Both the position numbers and the translations under genes were made by a program. From Hermatobates lingyangjiaoensis (Eukaryota; Arthropoda; Insecta; Hemiptera; Hermatobatidae), in the NCBI GenBank assembly GCA_026182355.1, contig JAPFBL010000561.1, positions 62,001-126,000 of the forward strand: a stretch of 64,000 nucleotides of DNA, given 5' to 3'. This document shows, piece after piece, positions 52,101 to 59,837 of this stretch. The notes below the pieces were generated by a model. The model did not search any database. It was not told the origin of the DNA and saw only the letters and a program-made list of their open reading frames with translations. How positions within the stretch are numbered: the first letter of the stretch is position 1; each line of letters starts with the position of its first letter.

Positions 52101-54158
52101 AAGCCTTGCTGAAATCTATATATAGTTGGTGAACTTCTAGATTGTACTCCCAGCATTTTTCAAGCGTTTGTCGAAGAGTAAATATCTGGTCAATGGTTGA
52201 GCGCCCAGCTCGGAACCCACATTGATAGTCTCCGATCAAACTCTCTGCTAGTGGTGTTAACTTTTTTGCCAAAGCTGTGGCTAAAACCTTGTACCCTACA
52301 TTAAGTAGTGAAATACCTCTGTAGTTATTACATTTGAGCTTGCTGCCTTTTTTGTGGATTGGGCAGATCAGTGCTTCGGTCCATTCTTGTGGCATTTTTT
52401 CTTCTTCCCAAATTTGTCTTATTAGAGCAAAGAGTTTTTCTGCCATCTCTTCTCCCGCTGCTTTCAATAGTTCGGCTGCGATACCATCCTCTCCAGGGGC
52501 TTTGTTGTTTTTCATGTTAGACAGTATTTCTTTCACTTCCTCTGGAGTTGGAGGCGCGATTTCCATTTCTTCTTCTGTTTCCTCCTCTTCCTCCCAGTTA
52601 TCCCTATTTTCCCTCTGCTCTCCATTCTCCTCTGGGTTTAAGAGTTGTTGGAAATATTCTGCCCATCTATTCAGTATCGTCTCTTTATCCCCACTGATTG
52701 TACCATCTCCTTTCTCTAAAAGACTCACCCTTGGTTGAAAACCTTTCTTAATTTCTTTGATTCTCCTGTAGAAGAATCTTTTATTTCCTTCATTAAAGTC
52801 CTGCATCATATTATCAAGATTCAATCTTTCTTGAGTTCTTTTCTTTCTCCTACAGACGTTTTTTGCTTCCTGTCTTTTTTCTCTGGAAATTACATAATGT
52901 TTTATTTTAAGTAAAATAAAAAATAAAAGTTTTTATTGCCCACACGGACCTTTCATTTTATTCGAAGCACTTTGGAGTAATCTAAAGTGGCTAAAGGGCA
53001 GCACTTTAAACTAGTCAGCCTGATTTGATTTTTGCTGGTTACATGGCCGAAAGGCTTAGGAACACATATAAAGTCAAAACAGGTCCCTTGACCATGGACT
53101 AAACAAGTTTGACTAGACTTGTAAATTCTAATGTAGTGCAATCAGTTATTATGTGGTATTTACTCATTGGAGGGTAAAAATCTAATGAAATGGTCTCCAC
53201 ATATAAAAATTTTAATGATATAAACAACGCGTTTCGAACACGTAGTGTTCTTCCTCAGGCATTAACTAAAAAATACAATGACACCAAAGAGCTATCTATA
53301 GTACAAAGTAAATAAGTAGAAAAATTAATATAAAATAAAATAAGGCGGAAAGTACGAACCTAAGGATGAGTGCCTCTGAATAAGACTGACAAAAAAAAAG
53401 TTCTACTTTCTCCTTATGCATATATTTGGTTTATATTTCGTTATAGCTCTGTGTGTTATATTTTCAATATGTTTCCTACACTTAATCTAAAAGAAAATGT
53501 AAAGGCTCAGCCTAACTTTTAAGAGAAAAATGTACCTGCCTTCTAATAAGAAACAGATGTACCCTATACCCCCACCCATGTCCATTCCATTACCAGTCAG
53601 TCTTATTCAGAGGCACTCATCCTTAGGTTCGTACTTTCCGCCTTATTTTATTTTATATTAATTTTTGTACTTATTTACTTTGTACTATAGATAACTCTTT
53701 GGTGTCATTGTATTTTTTAGTTAATGCCTGAGGAAGAACACTACGTGTTCGAAACGCGTTGTTTATATCATTACATTTTTATATGTGGAGACCATTTCAT
53801 TAGATTTTTACCCTACAATAGATTTGTAAAAGACCAATGAGCATGTTACCTGTGAATTATGCTTATAGTTGTTTGATGATTGAAGGGTTTCCGTTAGCCT
53901 TCTGGGGACAACAGCAGCAGGATCGACCATGATTCCAGGAGGATCAAGAGGATCAAGGGAGCAGCAAGAGGAGTCTAAAGTGGCTGCAGCGCATGTAGGA
54001 GTTGTTGTTGCGGAGGACCAAAGATCGGAGTTGAAGAGTCCAGGAGATGAACGCCCACTGCTGCCAACTTCAAAACCGATTTCCAGGCTGTATTTAATGT
54101 CACCATCAACCATATCCGATAAGCAGAGACCGTCGCCCACATCAAGGAATATGTCCAT
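31729..54158 (-). CDS. FoxN1/4: FoxN1/4-type forkhead transcription factor (jumeau-like), multi-exon
   Basis: Coding exons in transcript order: 54158..53850, 50826..50635, 43275..43082, 40313..39373 (damaged and tandemly expanded), 36303..36069, 35902..35820 and 31866..31729. Every junction outside the damaged exon is GT-AG and in phase. The forkhead domain starts [16 protein letters not shown] and [11 protein letters not shown], continues C-DHFPYFK, and its wing end is [21 protein letters not shown] joined to [20 protein letters not shown] and LDMLERGEM. This order and wording is typical of the FoxN1/4 group. An acidic exon lies before the domain and an acidic, Q/S-rich tail after it; the C-terminus has [13 protein letters not shown]. 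It is expected to bind DNA in the nucleus. The middle of the forkhead (recognition helix) carries frameshifts in this sequence, so the allele is either broken or poorly assembled. Confidence 0.85.
31976..32002 (-). ncRNA. hammerhead ribozyme core, family H2
   Basis: CTGATGA, GAACAC-AAA-GTGTTC, GAA, ACGCGT, U17, stem I TTC/GAA. Located 3' of the GIY-YIG remnant. Confidence 0.85.
32293..32670 (-). pseudogene. Penelope-like GIY-YIG endonuclease fragment
   Basis: Reads [20 protein letters not shown], giving the GIY (as GVY) and YIG signatures plus the Cys pair typical of Penelope-like C-termini. After a frameshift it continues [35 protein letters not shown] and ends FLESQRIN. Confidence 0.8.
32852..32880 (-). 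ncRNA. hammerhead core, family H1
   Basis: CTGATGA ... GAA; stem II ACTG/CGAT and stem III AGACCT each have one mismatch; stem I GACT/AGTC intact. Confidence 0.6.
32939..32967 (+). ncRNA. hammerhead core, family H1
   Basis: CTGATGA, stem II ACCA/CGGT, GAA, AGATCT, U17. Confidence 0.65.
33099..33126 (+). ncRNA. hammerhead-like core
   Basis: CTGAGGA, stem II GACC-ACCATAAC-GGTC, GAA, then AAATATA with no clean palindrome. Confidence 0.55.
33207..33228 (+). ncRNA. hammerhead core, family H3a
   Basis: CTGAAGA, stem II GTTCAAAC, GAA, then ATT (AATT shortened). Confidence 0.6.
33419..33447 (-). ncRNA. hammerhead ribozyme core, family H1
   Basis: CTGACGA ... GAA, AGATCT; one mismatch in stem II (ACAG/CGGT) and one change in stem I. 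Confidence 0.75.
33622..33975 (-). pseudogene. Penelope-like GIY-YIG endonuclease, C-terminal fragment
   Basis: [20 protein letters not shown] carries the GIY half and the Cys pair; YIG is changed to YIC. Downstream [20 protein letters not shown] and [14 protein letters not shown] are typical. Ends at TAG after SKRVDS. Confidence 0.8.
33961..34075 (+). mobile_element. single H3a arm with broken core
   Basis: CTGATGACGGTTCAACC is followed by AAAA instead of GAAA at 34023-34043, so this ribozyme is likely dead. Confidence 0.5.
34110..34310 (+). mobile_element. H3b arm within (TA)n
   Basis: Carries GTTCACAAACGAAGAAAAGC and CCATTCTCTCTTTTCTCC, an H3b core and a complement of the left end. Confidence 0.7.
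34195..34215 (+). ncRNA. hammerhead ribozyme core, family H3b
   Basis: CTGAAGA, stem II GG-ATCAC-CC, GAA, AATT, U17, stem I CTC/GAG. Confidence 0.75.
34843..34863 (+). ncRNA. hammerhead ribozyme core, family H3b
   Basis: CTGAAGA, GG-ATTAC-CC, GAA, AATT, U17. Confidence 0.8.
35015..35035 (-). ncRNA. hammerhead ribozyme core, family H3b
   Basis: Stem II is GGA-TCA-TCC here, longer than in other H3b copies; AATT and stem I CTC/GAC follow. Confidence 0.75.
35110..35500. other. A-rich intron stretch
   Basis: AAATAAAATAAA-type simple sequence in a FoxN1/4 intron; nothing else recognised. Confidence 0.5.
35562..35583 (-). ncRNA. hammerhead ribozyme core, family H4
   Basis: CTGATGA, GAC-GATG-GTC, GAA, ATAT, C17. 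Confidence 0.8.
35649..35670 (+). ncRNA. hammerhead ribozyme core, family H4
   Basis: Stem II GATGATGGTC keeps GA(C/T) pairing by G-U; other elements intact. Confidence 0.75.
35820..35902 (-). CDS. FoxN1/4: FoxN1/4 short exon
   Basis: Acceptor TTGTTGCAG and donor GTGAGT. It encodes [20 protein letters not shown] and ATSDIGVE (83 nt). Its phase fits both neighbours. Confidence 0.8.
36069..36303 (-). CDS. FoxN1/4: FoxN1/4 exon after the forkhead wing
   Basis: Acceptor TTATCTATAG, then [20 protein letters not shown] and [18 protein letters not shown], followed by a long E/D/S/Q tract. It ends with one base before donor GTGAGT. The KW-KD-AIRRAM-RPE pattern directly continues the FoxN1/4 wing. 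Confidence 0.9.
36350..36480 (+). repeat. repeat Y copy (SINE-like)
   Basis: GGTTGGGTTAAATTGCGGTG ... TGATATCACACAAACTGATT matches the repeated unit at 54600-55020. Confidence 0.55.
36480..37029. other. intron stretch without clear feature
   Basis: A GC-richer segment at 36640-36740 (GGGATGCGACCGAGCCCGTC) looks repeat-derived. No gene recognised. Confidence 0.35.
37030..37237 (+). repeat. dispersed repeat copy 2
   Basis: Same orientation and near-identical to positions 1-213. It lies in a FoxN1/4 intron. Confidence 0.85.
37600..37700 (-). mobile_element. H6 hammerhead arm
   Basis: Inverted match to 63080-63165 (GCCCTGAAGATGACATAAAT). Confidence 0.65.
37649..37676 (-). ncRNA. hammerhead ribozyme core, family H6
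   Basis: CTGAAGA, stem II GACAT-AAATAT-ATGTC, GAA, stem III ACGT, C17, stem I GCC/GGC. Confidence 0.85.
37935..38175. mobile_element. H3a element
   Basis: The left arm stops before the core; the right arm is complete. AT-rich flanks. Confidence 0.7.
38084..38105 (+). ncRNA. hammerhead ribozyme core, family H3a
   Basis: All H3a elements intact. Confidence 0.85.
38180..38250. repeat. short perfect palindrome
   Basis: ATATATGAATTAAACACCAC ... GTGGTGTTTAATTCATATAT, 30-bp arms around TATATATTAATTATAT. Confidence 0.7.
38300..38540 (-). mobile_element. CTATGAA-type hammerhead element
   Basis: Inverted copy of 13905-14145 (AAAGTTTATCGGGACTCCGT, TTCTTCAGGTTCAAATTAAA). Confidence 0.6.
38396..38427 (-). 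ncRNA. variant hammerhead core (CTATGAA family)
   Basis: CTATGAA, stem II GGTTTT/AAGACC, GAA, palindromic ACGT, U17, stem I TGCC/GGCA. The core lacks one G compared with CTGATGA. Confidence 0.5.
38607..39047. mobile_element. hAT-like MITE with 8-bp target duplication
   Basis: Termini CAGTGTTTCCCAAAGTGGGC and GTTTGGGAAACACTG. Flanks TCCTAAGA and TGCTAAGA match at 7 of 8 bases. A G-run lies at 38643-38653. Confidence 0.75.
39048..39350. repeat. CCTAAGATAAC-type degenerate array
   Basis: CCTAAGATAACGAT-like units every 20-30 bp lead up to the exon array. Confidence 0.6.
39344..40235 (-). repeat. 108-bp array of the FoxN1/4 wing exon end
   Basis: Exact 108-bp period for five units (marker ATCTTATG at 39353, 39461, 39569, 39677, 39785), then three units with indels (39894, 40008 and about 40125). 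Each unit encodes [21 protein letters not shown] and includes donor GTAAGA. Five units are one open frame (36 residues each). Confidence 0.9.
39373..40313 (-). CDS. FoxN1/4: FoxN1/4 second forkhead exon, damaged and tandemly expanded
   Basis: After a TTTTTCAG acceptor the exon reads DHFPYFK. It then shows base-by-base similarity to the expected recognition helix (GGCTGGAAG for GWK; TTATCACTT for LSL; TTTGAG for FE), but single-base gains and losses produce stop codons. From about 40230 to 39373 follow about eight copies of the wing segment [21 protein letters not shown]. In each well-preserved copy this segment is followed by donor GTAAGA. The lowest-coordinate copy gives the natural splice (donor at 39372) to VAKWSKKD at 36303. 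Confidence 0.7.
40314..41860 (-). repeat. array derived from FoxN1/4 splice acceptor and first codons
   Basis: Units of 55-65 bp repeat (minus strand) C-A-G followed by TGATCACTTTCCCTAC or TGTTCACTTTCCCTAC, the acceptor and DHFPY codons of the exon at 40313. The 41150-41780 part is the most regular. A G-run (41929-41943) follows. Confidence 0.7.
41930..42370. other. AT-rich intron stretch
   Basis: Poly-A/T runs and a G-run; no feature recognised. Confidence 0.45.
42373..42937. mobile_element. Tigger/pogo-like MITE with TA duplication
   Basis: TIRs CAGTAGTACCTCGAGATACG and its complement, TA at 42371-42372 and 42938-42939. Confidence 0.8.
43082..43275 (-). CDS. FoxN1/4: FoxN1/4 exon with forkhead helices 1-2
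   Basis: Acceptor TTTTCAG, then [34 protein letters not shown] and [14 protein letters not shown], ending in two bases (TG) before donor GTTAGT. The next acceptor supplies T-GAT-CAC, giving FM-C-DHFPYF across the junction, as expected for this family. Confidence 0.9.
43322..43990 (-). mobile_element. Tigger/pogo-like transposon remnant
   Basis: Starts CAGTAATAACCTCAGCTCAC after TA. Contains a transposase N-terminal fragment on the minus strand. The far end is not recognised. It begins about 45 bp upstream of the acceptor of the FoxN1/4 exon at 43275. Confidence 0.6.
43585..43762 (-). pseudogene. Tigger/CENP-B-type transposase fragment
   Basis: Reads [28 protein letters not shown], a stop, then [17 protein letters not shown], matching the CENP-B-N/psq helix-turn-helix of pogo-family transposases. 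No catalytic domain. Confidence 0.75.
44881..46287 (+). CDS. LINE ORF1 protein (gag-like, DUF4780-like domain)
   Basis: 468 aa. The first 240 residues are charged and low-complexity ([16 protein letters not shown], many S/E/K). A folded domain follows at about 270-450: [58 protein letters not shown]. This resembles the DUF4780 domain found in ORF1 of arthropod LINEs. No CCHC zinc knuckle is seen. It probably binds the element RNA. ORF2 starts 34 bp after its stop. Confidence 0.8.
   Translation: MMMDETLDSMVKVQPLEGLPTPPAAVEEVESGRQLTAPVDSTGKKEDAHQASTSKKEDVQSHSDHPSLTYEEVKMEGIRRRRRNNKIRRRQAMAALKASQAKSEDGHSSRGPMRTEGHGSTERAGDSKTHPQPELKSVRFERGGRGMRKSQENRAEETKSWMVSMGPFRPSKPRARKAEGKKKESLPPRPLKERRSSQESTGIDLARLSIDEAPSSGQATCDEEGTELEQVRSKRGRSTLETPPEITPASKKMKQDCDQPCPSYSAAVKKDALSLQVIVRHTDPHRSVTKDEVMVIRETLGDDVVRATVAEGGATIGQELHIRRSGLVDQGWFLITCSDEVTKSWLLQWTPPKELMLEVVPASEALWRDRIGFVIRAERAPNVVEFLGSLKSQNRKLQVDRWKPSTLDKVQGGFRVTFLIDPTAVKLLDEVDWELYYRISTIKVTRLGRAHRGRTSGQARLGSGESSS
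46322..49973 (+). pseudogene. LINE ORF2 polyprotein (EN-RT-RNase H), one frameshift
   Basis: The endonuclease (residues 1-230) has [14 protein letters not shown] and SDHR. The reverse transcriptase has [32 protein letters not shown] and the catalytic YADD at about residue 670. The frame shifts near 48590-48630 (the first part ends at TAA 48629-48631). It continues with the thumb ([17 protein letters not shown]), RNase H ([34 protein letters not shown]: all four acidic residues present) and a tail [21 protein letters not shown] single extra base around 48590 explains the break; otherwise the protein looks intact. Confidence 0.85.
50196..50634 (+). repeat. triplicated LINE tail plus intron segment
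   Basis: Three units of about 135-150 bp, each beginning AAGTTGAGTGTAGGCCACTC and continuing into TTAAGTCAATGTGG..., a poly-C run (50263-50278, 50406-50414, 50547-50565) and CAAAGACCAATCATAACCAA. The third unit ends at the FoxN1/4 splice donor. Confidence 0.85.
50635..50826 (-). CDS. FoxN1/4: FoxN1/4 acidic exon
   Basis: Acceptor ATCATAG, then [19 protein letters not shown], a run of about 30 residues that is almost all D/E, then [21 protein letters not shown] and donor GTAAGT. It has 64 codons and is phase 0 at both ends. The repeated LINE tail and intron unit (50196-50634) ends exactly at its donor. Confidence 0.75.
50990..52895 (-). pseudogene. RTE-type reverse transcriptase, 5'-truncated LINE
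   Basis: An open frame from about 52890 to the stop at 51037 (over 595 aa) with no in-frame ATG at its start. Motifs: [82 protein letters not shown], catalytic [13 protein letters not shown], and a C-terminal [10 protein letters not shown] with a basic [10 protein letters not shown] tail. These are typical of RTE-clade elements. The endonuclease is missing. It lies in the intron between the first two FoxN1/4 coding exons, in the same orientation. Confidence 0.85.
53232..53258 (-). ncRNA. hammerhead ribozyme core, family H2b
   Basis: CTGAGGA, stem II GAACAC-TAC-GTGTTC, GAA, ACGCGT, U17. Stem I is weak. Confidence 0.8.
53728..53754 (+). ncRNA. hammerhead ribozyme core, family H2b
   Basis: Inverted partner of 53232-53258, identical core. 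Confidence 0.8.
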
Positions 54159-54165
54159 TTCTCAT
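53850..54165 (-). CDS. FoxN1/4: FoxN1/4 first coding exon
   Basis: A TTGTTGCAG acceptor ends at 54166. The exon reads a few untranslated bases and then ATG at 54158 ([19 protein letters not shown]). It encodes 103 residues, rich in S/T/P and acidic positions, and ends HNSQ before donor GTAACA. An out-of-frame ATG lies just upstream at 54165. The start was chosen because its frame joins the next exon in phase 0. Confidence 0.7.
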
Positions 54166-54194
54166 CTGCAACAAATTAACAAGAGTCAAAATAT

Positions 54195-54395
54195 CGTACG
54201 CCACCATACACAATATCATATGCCACCATACACAATATCGTATTCCACCATACACAATATCATATGCCACCATACACAATATCGTATGCCACCATACACA
54301 ATATCGTATACCACCATACACAATATCGTATGCCACCACACACAATATCATATGCCACCATACACAATATCGTATGCCACCATACACAACTATCA
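54195..54395 (+). repeat. 22-bp minisatellite upstream of FoxN1/4 exon
   Basis: About nine units of CCACCATACACAATATCGTA(TG). It lies directly before the acceptor of the first coding exon. Confidence 0.85.
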
Positions 54396-54599
54396 TTTCC
54401 CAGTCTATTTCGAATAAGTAACAAATAACTTGTATTTATTCATACATCTTTACAACATTGTACATAAATACAACTTTGTATTTATTTATTATACAATATA
54501 ATGTTCGTGAGTTTGTTTGTTCACCAATTTTCTGTGGAGATAGAGACCTGAAATTATAATAATCTTTACTTTTGTTGTGATTGGCTTTGTTGTAGTTCT

Positions 54600-55025
54600 A
54601 TTACATAAGTTAGGTTAGGTTGCAGTGGTAGTTTCACAAGGGAACATACGTAGACCGAGCATTGGCCCTTTGTGATACCACAAAATGAAGATTGATTCTA
54701 CAGTGGGAGTCATAAATTTTGCCTAGGTTAGGTTGCAGTTGTAGTCCCACATCGGAACACACGTAGGCCGAGAATTGGCCCTTTGTGATACCACACAATA
54801 AAGATTGATTCTACAGTGGTAGTCCCACATCGGAACACAAGTAGACCGAGCATTGGCCCTTTGTGATACCACACAATGAAGATTGATTCTACAGTGGTAG
54901 TCCTAAATTTTGCCTAGGTTAGGTTGCAGTGGTAGTCCCACATCGGAACACACGTAGGCCGAGCATTGGCCCTTTGTGATACCACACAATGAAGATTGAT
55001 ACTACATTAGCAGTTCTAAATTTTG
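54600..55025 (+). repeat. repeat Y tandem units
   Basis: Three to four copies of GTAGTCCCACATCGGAACAC ... CCCTTTGTGATACCACACAA, spaced about 60-170 bp. One related copy at 36350-36480. Confidence 0.75.
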
Positions 55026-55044
55026 CCTAACTCAAATGTATTTA

Positions 55045-55218
55045 GAGTAGGGATCTTTAACAAGTACCTGACATCGTACAGGCTCGGAACTGACGGTTTA
55101 ACGTCCTTCTCCTAGGGACAACATGCTCAGATTTACACGTCGTGGGGATCGAACCCCTGACTATCTACCAACCCAGAGGCTAGTACGTTAACCATTGAGC
55201 TAACTTGGCCCAGGTTTA
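55045..55218 (-). mobile_element. tRNA-derived SINE
   Basis: Minus strand: A box TTAGCTCAATGGTTAACG, B box GGGTTCGATCCCC, then a body of about 80 bp. Confidence 0.6.
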
Positions 55219-55396
55219 TAATTCGTAAATGATATGATCCGTGCAAAGGAGGGAAACTTGTTTATAATTTGGTTATTTGTTTATAAATACTACGTGTTTA
55301 TAACAACGCTGTTAGTTACTAACGTGACACGTCATGACAGAATAACTAAATTTATTATTTTCTATGATTTGGGCACATTCTAAAACAAGTACTGTG

Positions 55397-55473
55397 TCAG
55401 GTTAGCTCAGTCGTTAACGTACTTGCCTCCGCTCCGGGCTGATAGTCCGGGATTCGATTCCCACCTGACACTC
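55397..55473 (+). mobile_element. tRNA-like SINE head
   Basis: TGTCAGG ... CCTGACA forms a perfect 7-bp acceptor-like stem. A box TTAGCTCAGTCGTTAACG and B box-like GATTCGATTCC are present. The T arm does not pair properly, so this is not a working tRNA gene. Confidence 0.6.
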
Positions 55474-55499
55474 GATTTATTCACGCGAGAGGTGAATAA

Positions 55500-57760
55500 T
55501 TATTAAGTAATATAATTATTATATTATCTTAATAATAATTAAGAATTTCTACTCAGAACCAATTTTTTTTTAAAATTGCGTCGTCTTTATAACACATTCA
55601 GCAGCTCTACCTTTAGATATTTGTCAAAAATAAACCATACGAATAAATATTTAACACAATATTAACCATACAAAACAAATAAATAAAAAAAATCTACAAA
55701 AACAATATCATAAAAGTCCCTAGAACAGTTGCATTTATACAAAGATCATAATTTAAATTTACTTGTAGCAAATATTAACACTTAAACTAATTCATTATCA
55801 CAATATACATGTCAAGAGACAACTTTCATTGAAATAAATAACCACAACAGATTATTCCAATTCCAGAACTCTTAGTTTTCTCCGAGAACAACTGAAAAAG
55901 GAAGATTAAACCCTAAAAATCAAACATGACTAATTAGCATATACAATTTTGAGTCCAATAAAATACCTATAAACTAGAATCATAAAATAATAAGTTTATC
56001 ATTTTTGCTATAAACATAAATCTCTGTGTGTACTTTCAAAGACTTAAAATTCATTCAAATTTATATTATATTTCTATAAAAACAAAACATGAACAATATT
56101 GTTGAACTTTGAACAGCACTCATAAATCAATTCTTGAGTTAAACTGTTTGTTTAACTATTAACAAACTATAGTTTGTTTGCCTAAACTGTTAATGATGTT
56201 TAGTGTACAAAAATCATTGAAGTTTTTCTCCAGTAAAATGATTTTGAACAAAATTTGTTTTATCATGTTAGCTCTATATATTAAAAGTAATGCTACATAT
56301 AATATAATTATATACATCTCCAATAATTACTATAAATTATTTGTATTAATAGATAAAATGTATCAAAAATGATAGATAAAATGAACTGAGAGGTTCAAAT
56401 CATTATTGAAAACTCCATACATCAATATTGGATGTAACCTACTATTTGGGATGAATCCAAATTATAATAATTCTGGACAAGTGTAAGTAGTATAGAAATT
56501 TCGACATCTATTTTCTAAATGTCAAAATTTCGACATAGATTAATAAGAAGCAAAGAGGCAATGATACTTCTCTGAATGTTATTGATAGTATATTAATATA
56601 CTTCAAACTTTTAATTAAGCATACAATAAACTTTTAACATAAACTTAGGCGAAAATACTTTCTTTCCTTTGAGTGAAACTAAATAAGTTTTTCATTTATA
56701 AAACAGTATAGCAAACCTTCATGTTCAATTAATTGTAATAAGTGAATTTTCTTTTATTGGAAAATTATTCGTTAAGGTGGCCCAAGCTTGTAAATTACGT
56801 ATTCAAGGTAGATTGCCAAAAATCAATACTTTTAAGCCCCGCCCACTAGTAGCAAAAGTATCAACAGAAAATGGTACTTTTAATTAATAGCAATGCAAAA
56901 AAAAGAAAGTAATATTAACTTTTCTAAAAGCCTAATAAGAACTTTCACAAATTATATTTGATTTAACGAACTAAATAAACAAAAATAAACTGAAAGAACA
57001 ACCGTTCAGAATGTTTGCTTTATTATTCCTTATAAATTGTTCTAATTTAATAAATTTTTCTAAGAATAAAAATTTTTGGTATAGTAAAAACATAAAACTG
57101 TTGTGATCTTTATTAAGATCTATAGATTTCAAAAATCAATATCTTCTGTATGTTCCTTAAATCAGAAAACAATTATTATCAATTTTTTTTTCCAAATATT
57201 CTCAAAAGATATAAAGTTCATTAACACTTAATCGAAAGCTAATGAAATGGAACTAAAAGGAAAAAAAAGTTTCTCTCTCAGCTGAAAGGTTATTTTATAA
57301 ATGCCCGTCTTCTTATAGATTTTAGCTTAAAAATTTTTACATCTTTAACAATAATGATGTTTTATATTGTAGAAAGATGATATATAATGAATAATATTAA
57401 TAAAAATTAAACAGAAATGAATTGTGTTGCCAATAGCAACGGAGTCAAGATAGTAGTGTGACCTTGAATAGATTCCCGCCGAACAAAAAGATTCACAAAG
57501 TAACCTTATTCCTCAGATATCAATTTATACGAAATATTTTAATCTTAACTTAATTGTACCACAGATTTCAACTCTTTTTTTTAATATAAACACTTATTTT
57601 ACTCATATTCAATATAGAAATATACGGGTCTGATGAACACTTACTACGTATCTAAACAGAAATTATGTTTTACAAAACAAATTTCACAGCTAAACACCTT
57701 AAAATACATTTTTAAATAATCAAACCTAATTTTTACAAAATTTTGGTAACAATAAAAGAC
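55500..57760. other. AT-rich stretch, no gene seen
   Basis: No convincing ORF, array or TIR. It may be the 5' UTR intron of FoxN1/4 if the promoter call is right. Confidence 0.45.
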
Positions 57761-57764
57761 TTAC

Positions 57765-57990
57765 AAGTATACTAGAAGATATAAAGATGAACAAATCAAA
57801 GAGAAGAATTCCACAGTCAACTGGCAAAGCACACTCAGTAATATGGCGGTTCTAGAAGTCGTTAGAGCTCAATCGAGGAGGGTAACTTCAAAAAGCCAGC
57901 CCACCATTGGTCAGTTTAAATACTGCGGGAAAAGAGACCATTTCTGATTGGTTGACTATTGCGGGAAAGATGTCCGTCTCCATATCATGT
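57765..57990 (-). promoter_or_regulatory. candidate FoxN1/4 promoter and 5' UTR exon
   Basis: Read on the minus strand, this GC-richer island in an AT-rich stretch has two CCAAT boxes (CAACCAATCAG, CTGACCAATGG), two TTTCCCGC E2F-like sites, GTATTTAAAC and a YY1-like CCGCCATATTAC. About 85 bp later comes a strong donor ACTT|GTAAGT (57764). It could splice to the non-coding start of the exon at 54165. The motifs are visible; the link to FoxN1/4 is inference. Confidence 0.45.
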
Positions 57991-58528
57991 CCCATAGAAA
58001 ATGGAAATATCAGGTTAAAACAGTAATATGTTAAAATTAACCTTACAGAAACTCCTAAATAATTTATTCATAAAAATTAATATTAACAATCAGGATTAAA
58101 TTCTTTATTAATTTCAATTTGCTAAAATACTTTGCCGGCTTTTACATCAACTTGCCAATATTAGTAAACAAATCTCCCACTCTTTGCCAATTCAAGGGTG
58201 GTCAACCAGTGCAAAATTAATTGCACTACTAATATATATAGTCTCAGTATCTAAAACATAAAAAAAAATGAAATAGGAAAAATAAAATCACACAATACTC
58301 AATTAAAAAAATAAATTGTGCCAAATAATATGAAAGAGATATTACTAATTCATATATCATAAATCGATAATTTTTTCACGGTGTGTGTATTGATTGAAAT
58401 ATCAATTGTTATTAGGGTTTAGGGTTTCCAATTTTGTTAAACTACAGTAAAGGACATTACAACTTTGAAGACATCATTTAATTATATAAATTTTGATTCA
58501 TTTTATATGGATCAAAATTGATAACGTC

Positions 58529-59098
58529 TTTTTCCGAAAATAAGTCCTAGCGTGATTTTCGGGACGTTTTGGACTATAAGCTCTCCCCTGAAAATAGACC
58601 CCAGTTAAGATAATGTGAAAAATAGAATGCTGTTGAATGTAGTAGGTATCTCTAGCTGTCGTAATATTTCAGAGAACTCGTTGGAAAAAAAATATTCCAA
58701 GAATTTCCTTGTTTACCTCTAAAGTCTGTTTCAAGGAGGCTAATTAGACAAGAAGTATTGATTTAACCAAAGCTATATTGCAATACATGAGAGAATCAGA
58801 CCAATGAATTCTACAAGAAATAGATTTGGAGGAAAATCAGAACTAAATTCAAAATTTTGATAATTTATGACGATGTCCAAACTATAATCGAATGAATTTA
58901 AATTTCTGTATAAAAATAAATATTAAACAAAAATAAAATAAAAAATAAAAAATAATTTCTGTATAAAAATAAATATTAAACAAAAATATGTAAATCTACT
59001 TATTGTACTTGAAGGCCCCTCCGGAGAATAAGCCCTAGTACGGATTTTGACCTAAAAATAAAGTAAGAAAGTGTCTTATTTTCGGAAAAAGATGTTAC
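58529..59098. mobile_element. MITE with 22-bp terminal inverted repeats
   Basis: AACGTCTTTTTCCGAAAATA at the left and TATTTTCGGAAAAAGATGTT at the right. AT-rich interior with a 42-bp direct repeat (ATTTCTGTATAAAAATAAAT at 58901 and 58952). Confidence 0.65.
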
Positions 59099-59309
59099 CA
59101 ACATTAACTGCAGTTTAAAATTATATTGTATTATTTAAATAAAACAATGAGAAATCTTTTTTTTTTTACTTAATCAAAAGGATTTTAACCTTTAAAAACA
59201 TGTTTATATAGATTGTTTTACCTTCAGAAAATTTGTATCATCTTTAATATTTCTGACAACTCTCCTGTCAACTACTGTTTTAAGTTATTATATATATTGA
59301 TAAGATAAA

Positions 59310-59465
59310 AAGATTTCACATAAACACGTGAAATAACAATCAATGATCAAACAACAATAAGAAATGGGAAAACAAGACTAAAATCCCTCAACCGCAACAA
59401 ACTGTCTTCGTCAGAGTCAAAAACCCAACTGACTGATTTCTTATTGTGGTTTGATCATTAGATTG
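59310..59465. mobile_element. decayed H1 foldback
   Basis: H1 arms present; the core reads GAGG instead of GAAA (59385-59414). Confidence 0.6.
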
Positions 59466-59837
59466 ATAAGAATATTGACTGTGAAATAGAAACAGGATCA
59501 AATATATTAAGTATCTGTCAGTATTTAACATTTCCATGAAATTTAAATCAAAAACTTAGCATACAATGGGTTTAATTTAATCTTCATCGAAATATAGCGT
59601 TTTCCAAATATGTTTTAATAGAAGTAAGAGAAGTTTTATAATAAACAACACCTTTCCAGCTCCATTATTACTTTAATTTCCAATAGCTGCTTTGATTTAT
59701 AATTTTGTACTTCAAAACTTCATAATAAGAAGAAGTATGACATTTAGAAGGTTTTTTTTTTCCTTCCAAAATAGTACTTCTACTTGGAGGGAGTTTATTG
59801 TAATATTTTCACATGTTCCATTTGTTATATTACATAA

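Larger units (their letters stand above)
53127..53820. mobile_element. H2b hammerhead foldback (long form)
   Basis: Arms 53127-53400 and 53590-53820 are inverted copies (TTGGTGTCATTGTATTTTTT, AGGCACTCATCCTTAGGTTC). The central 190 bp are unique. The right end lies within 30 bp of the FoxN1/4 donor at 53849. Confidence 0.8.

Noticed and set aside
54142..54396. ORF with repeated YGGIRYCVWWH peptides
   Set aside because: 22-bp minisatellite; only the few bases before the FoxN1/4 start belong to the gene.
55397..55473. Functional tRNA gene
   Set aside because: The acceptor stem pairs, but the T arm and anticodon arm do not, and related heads occur in SINEs nearby.
59385..59414. H1 hammerhead core
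   Set aside because: GAAA replaced by GAGG; not counted.
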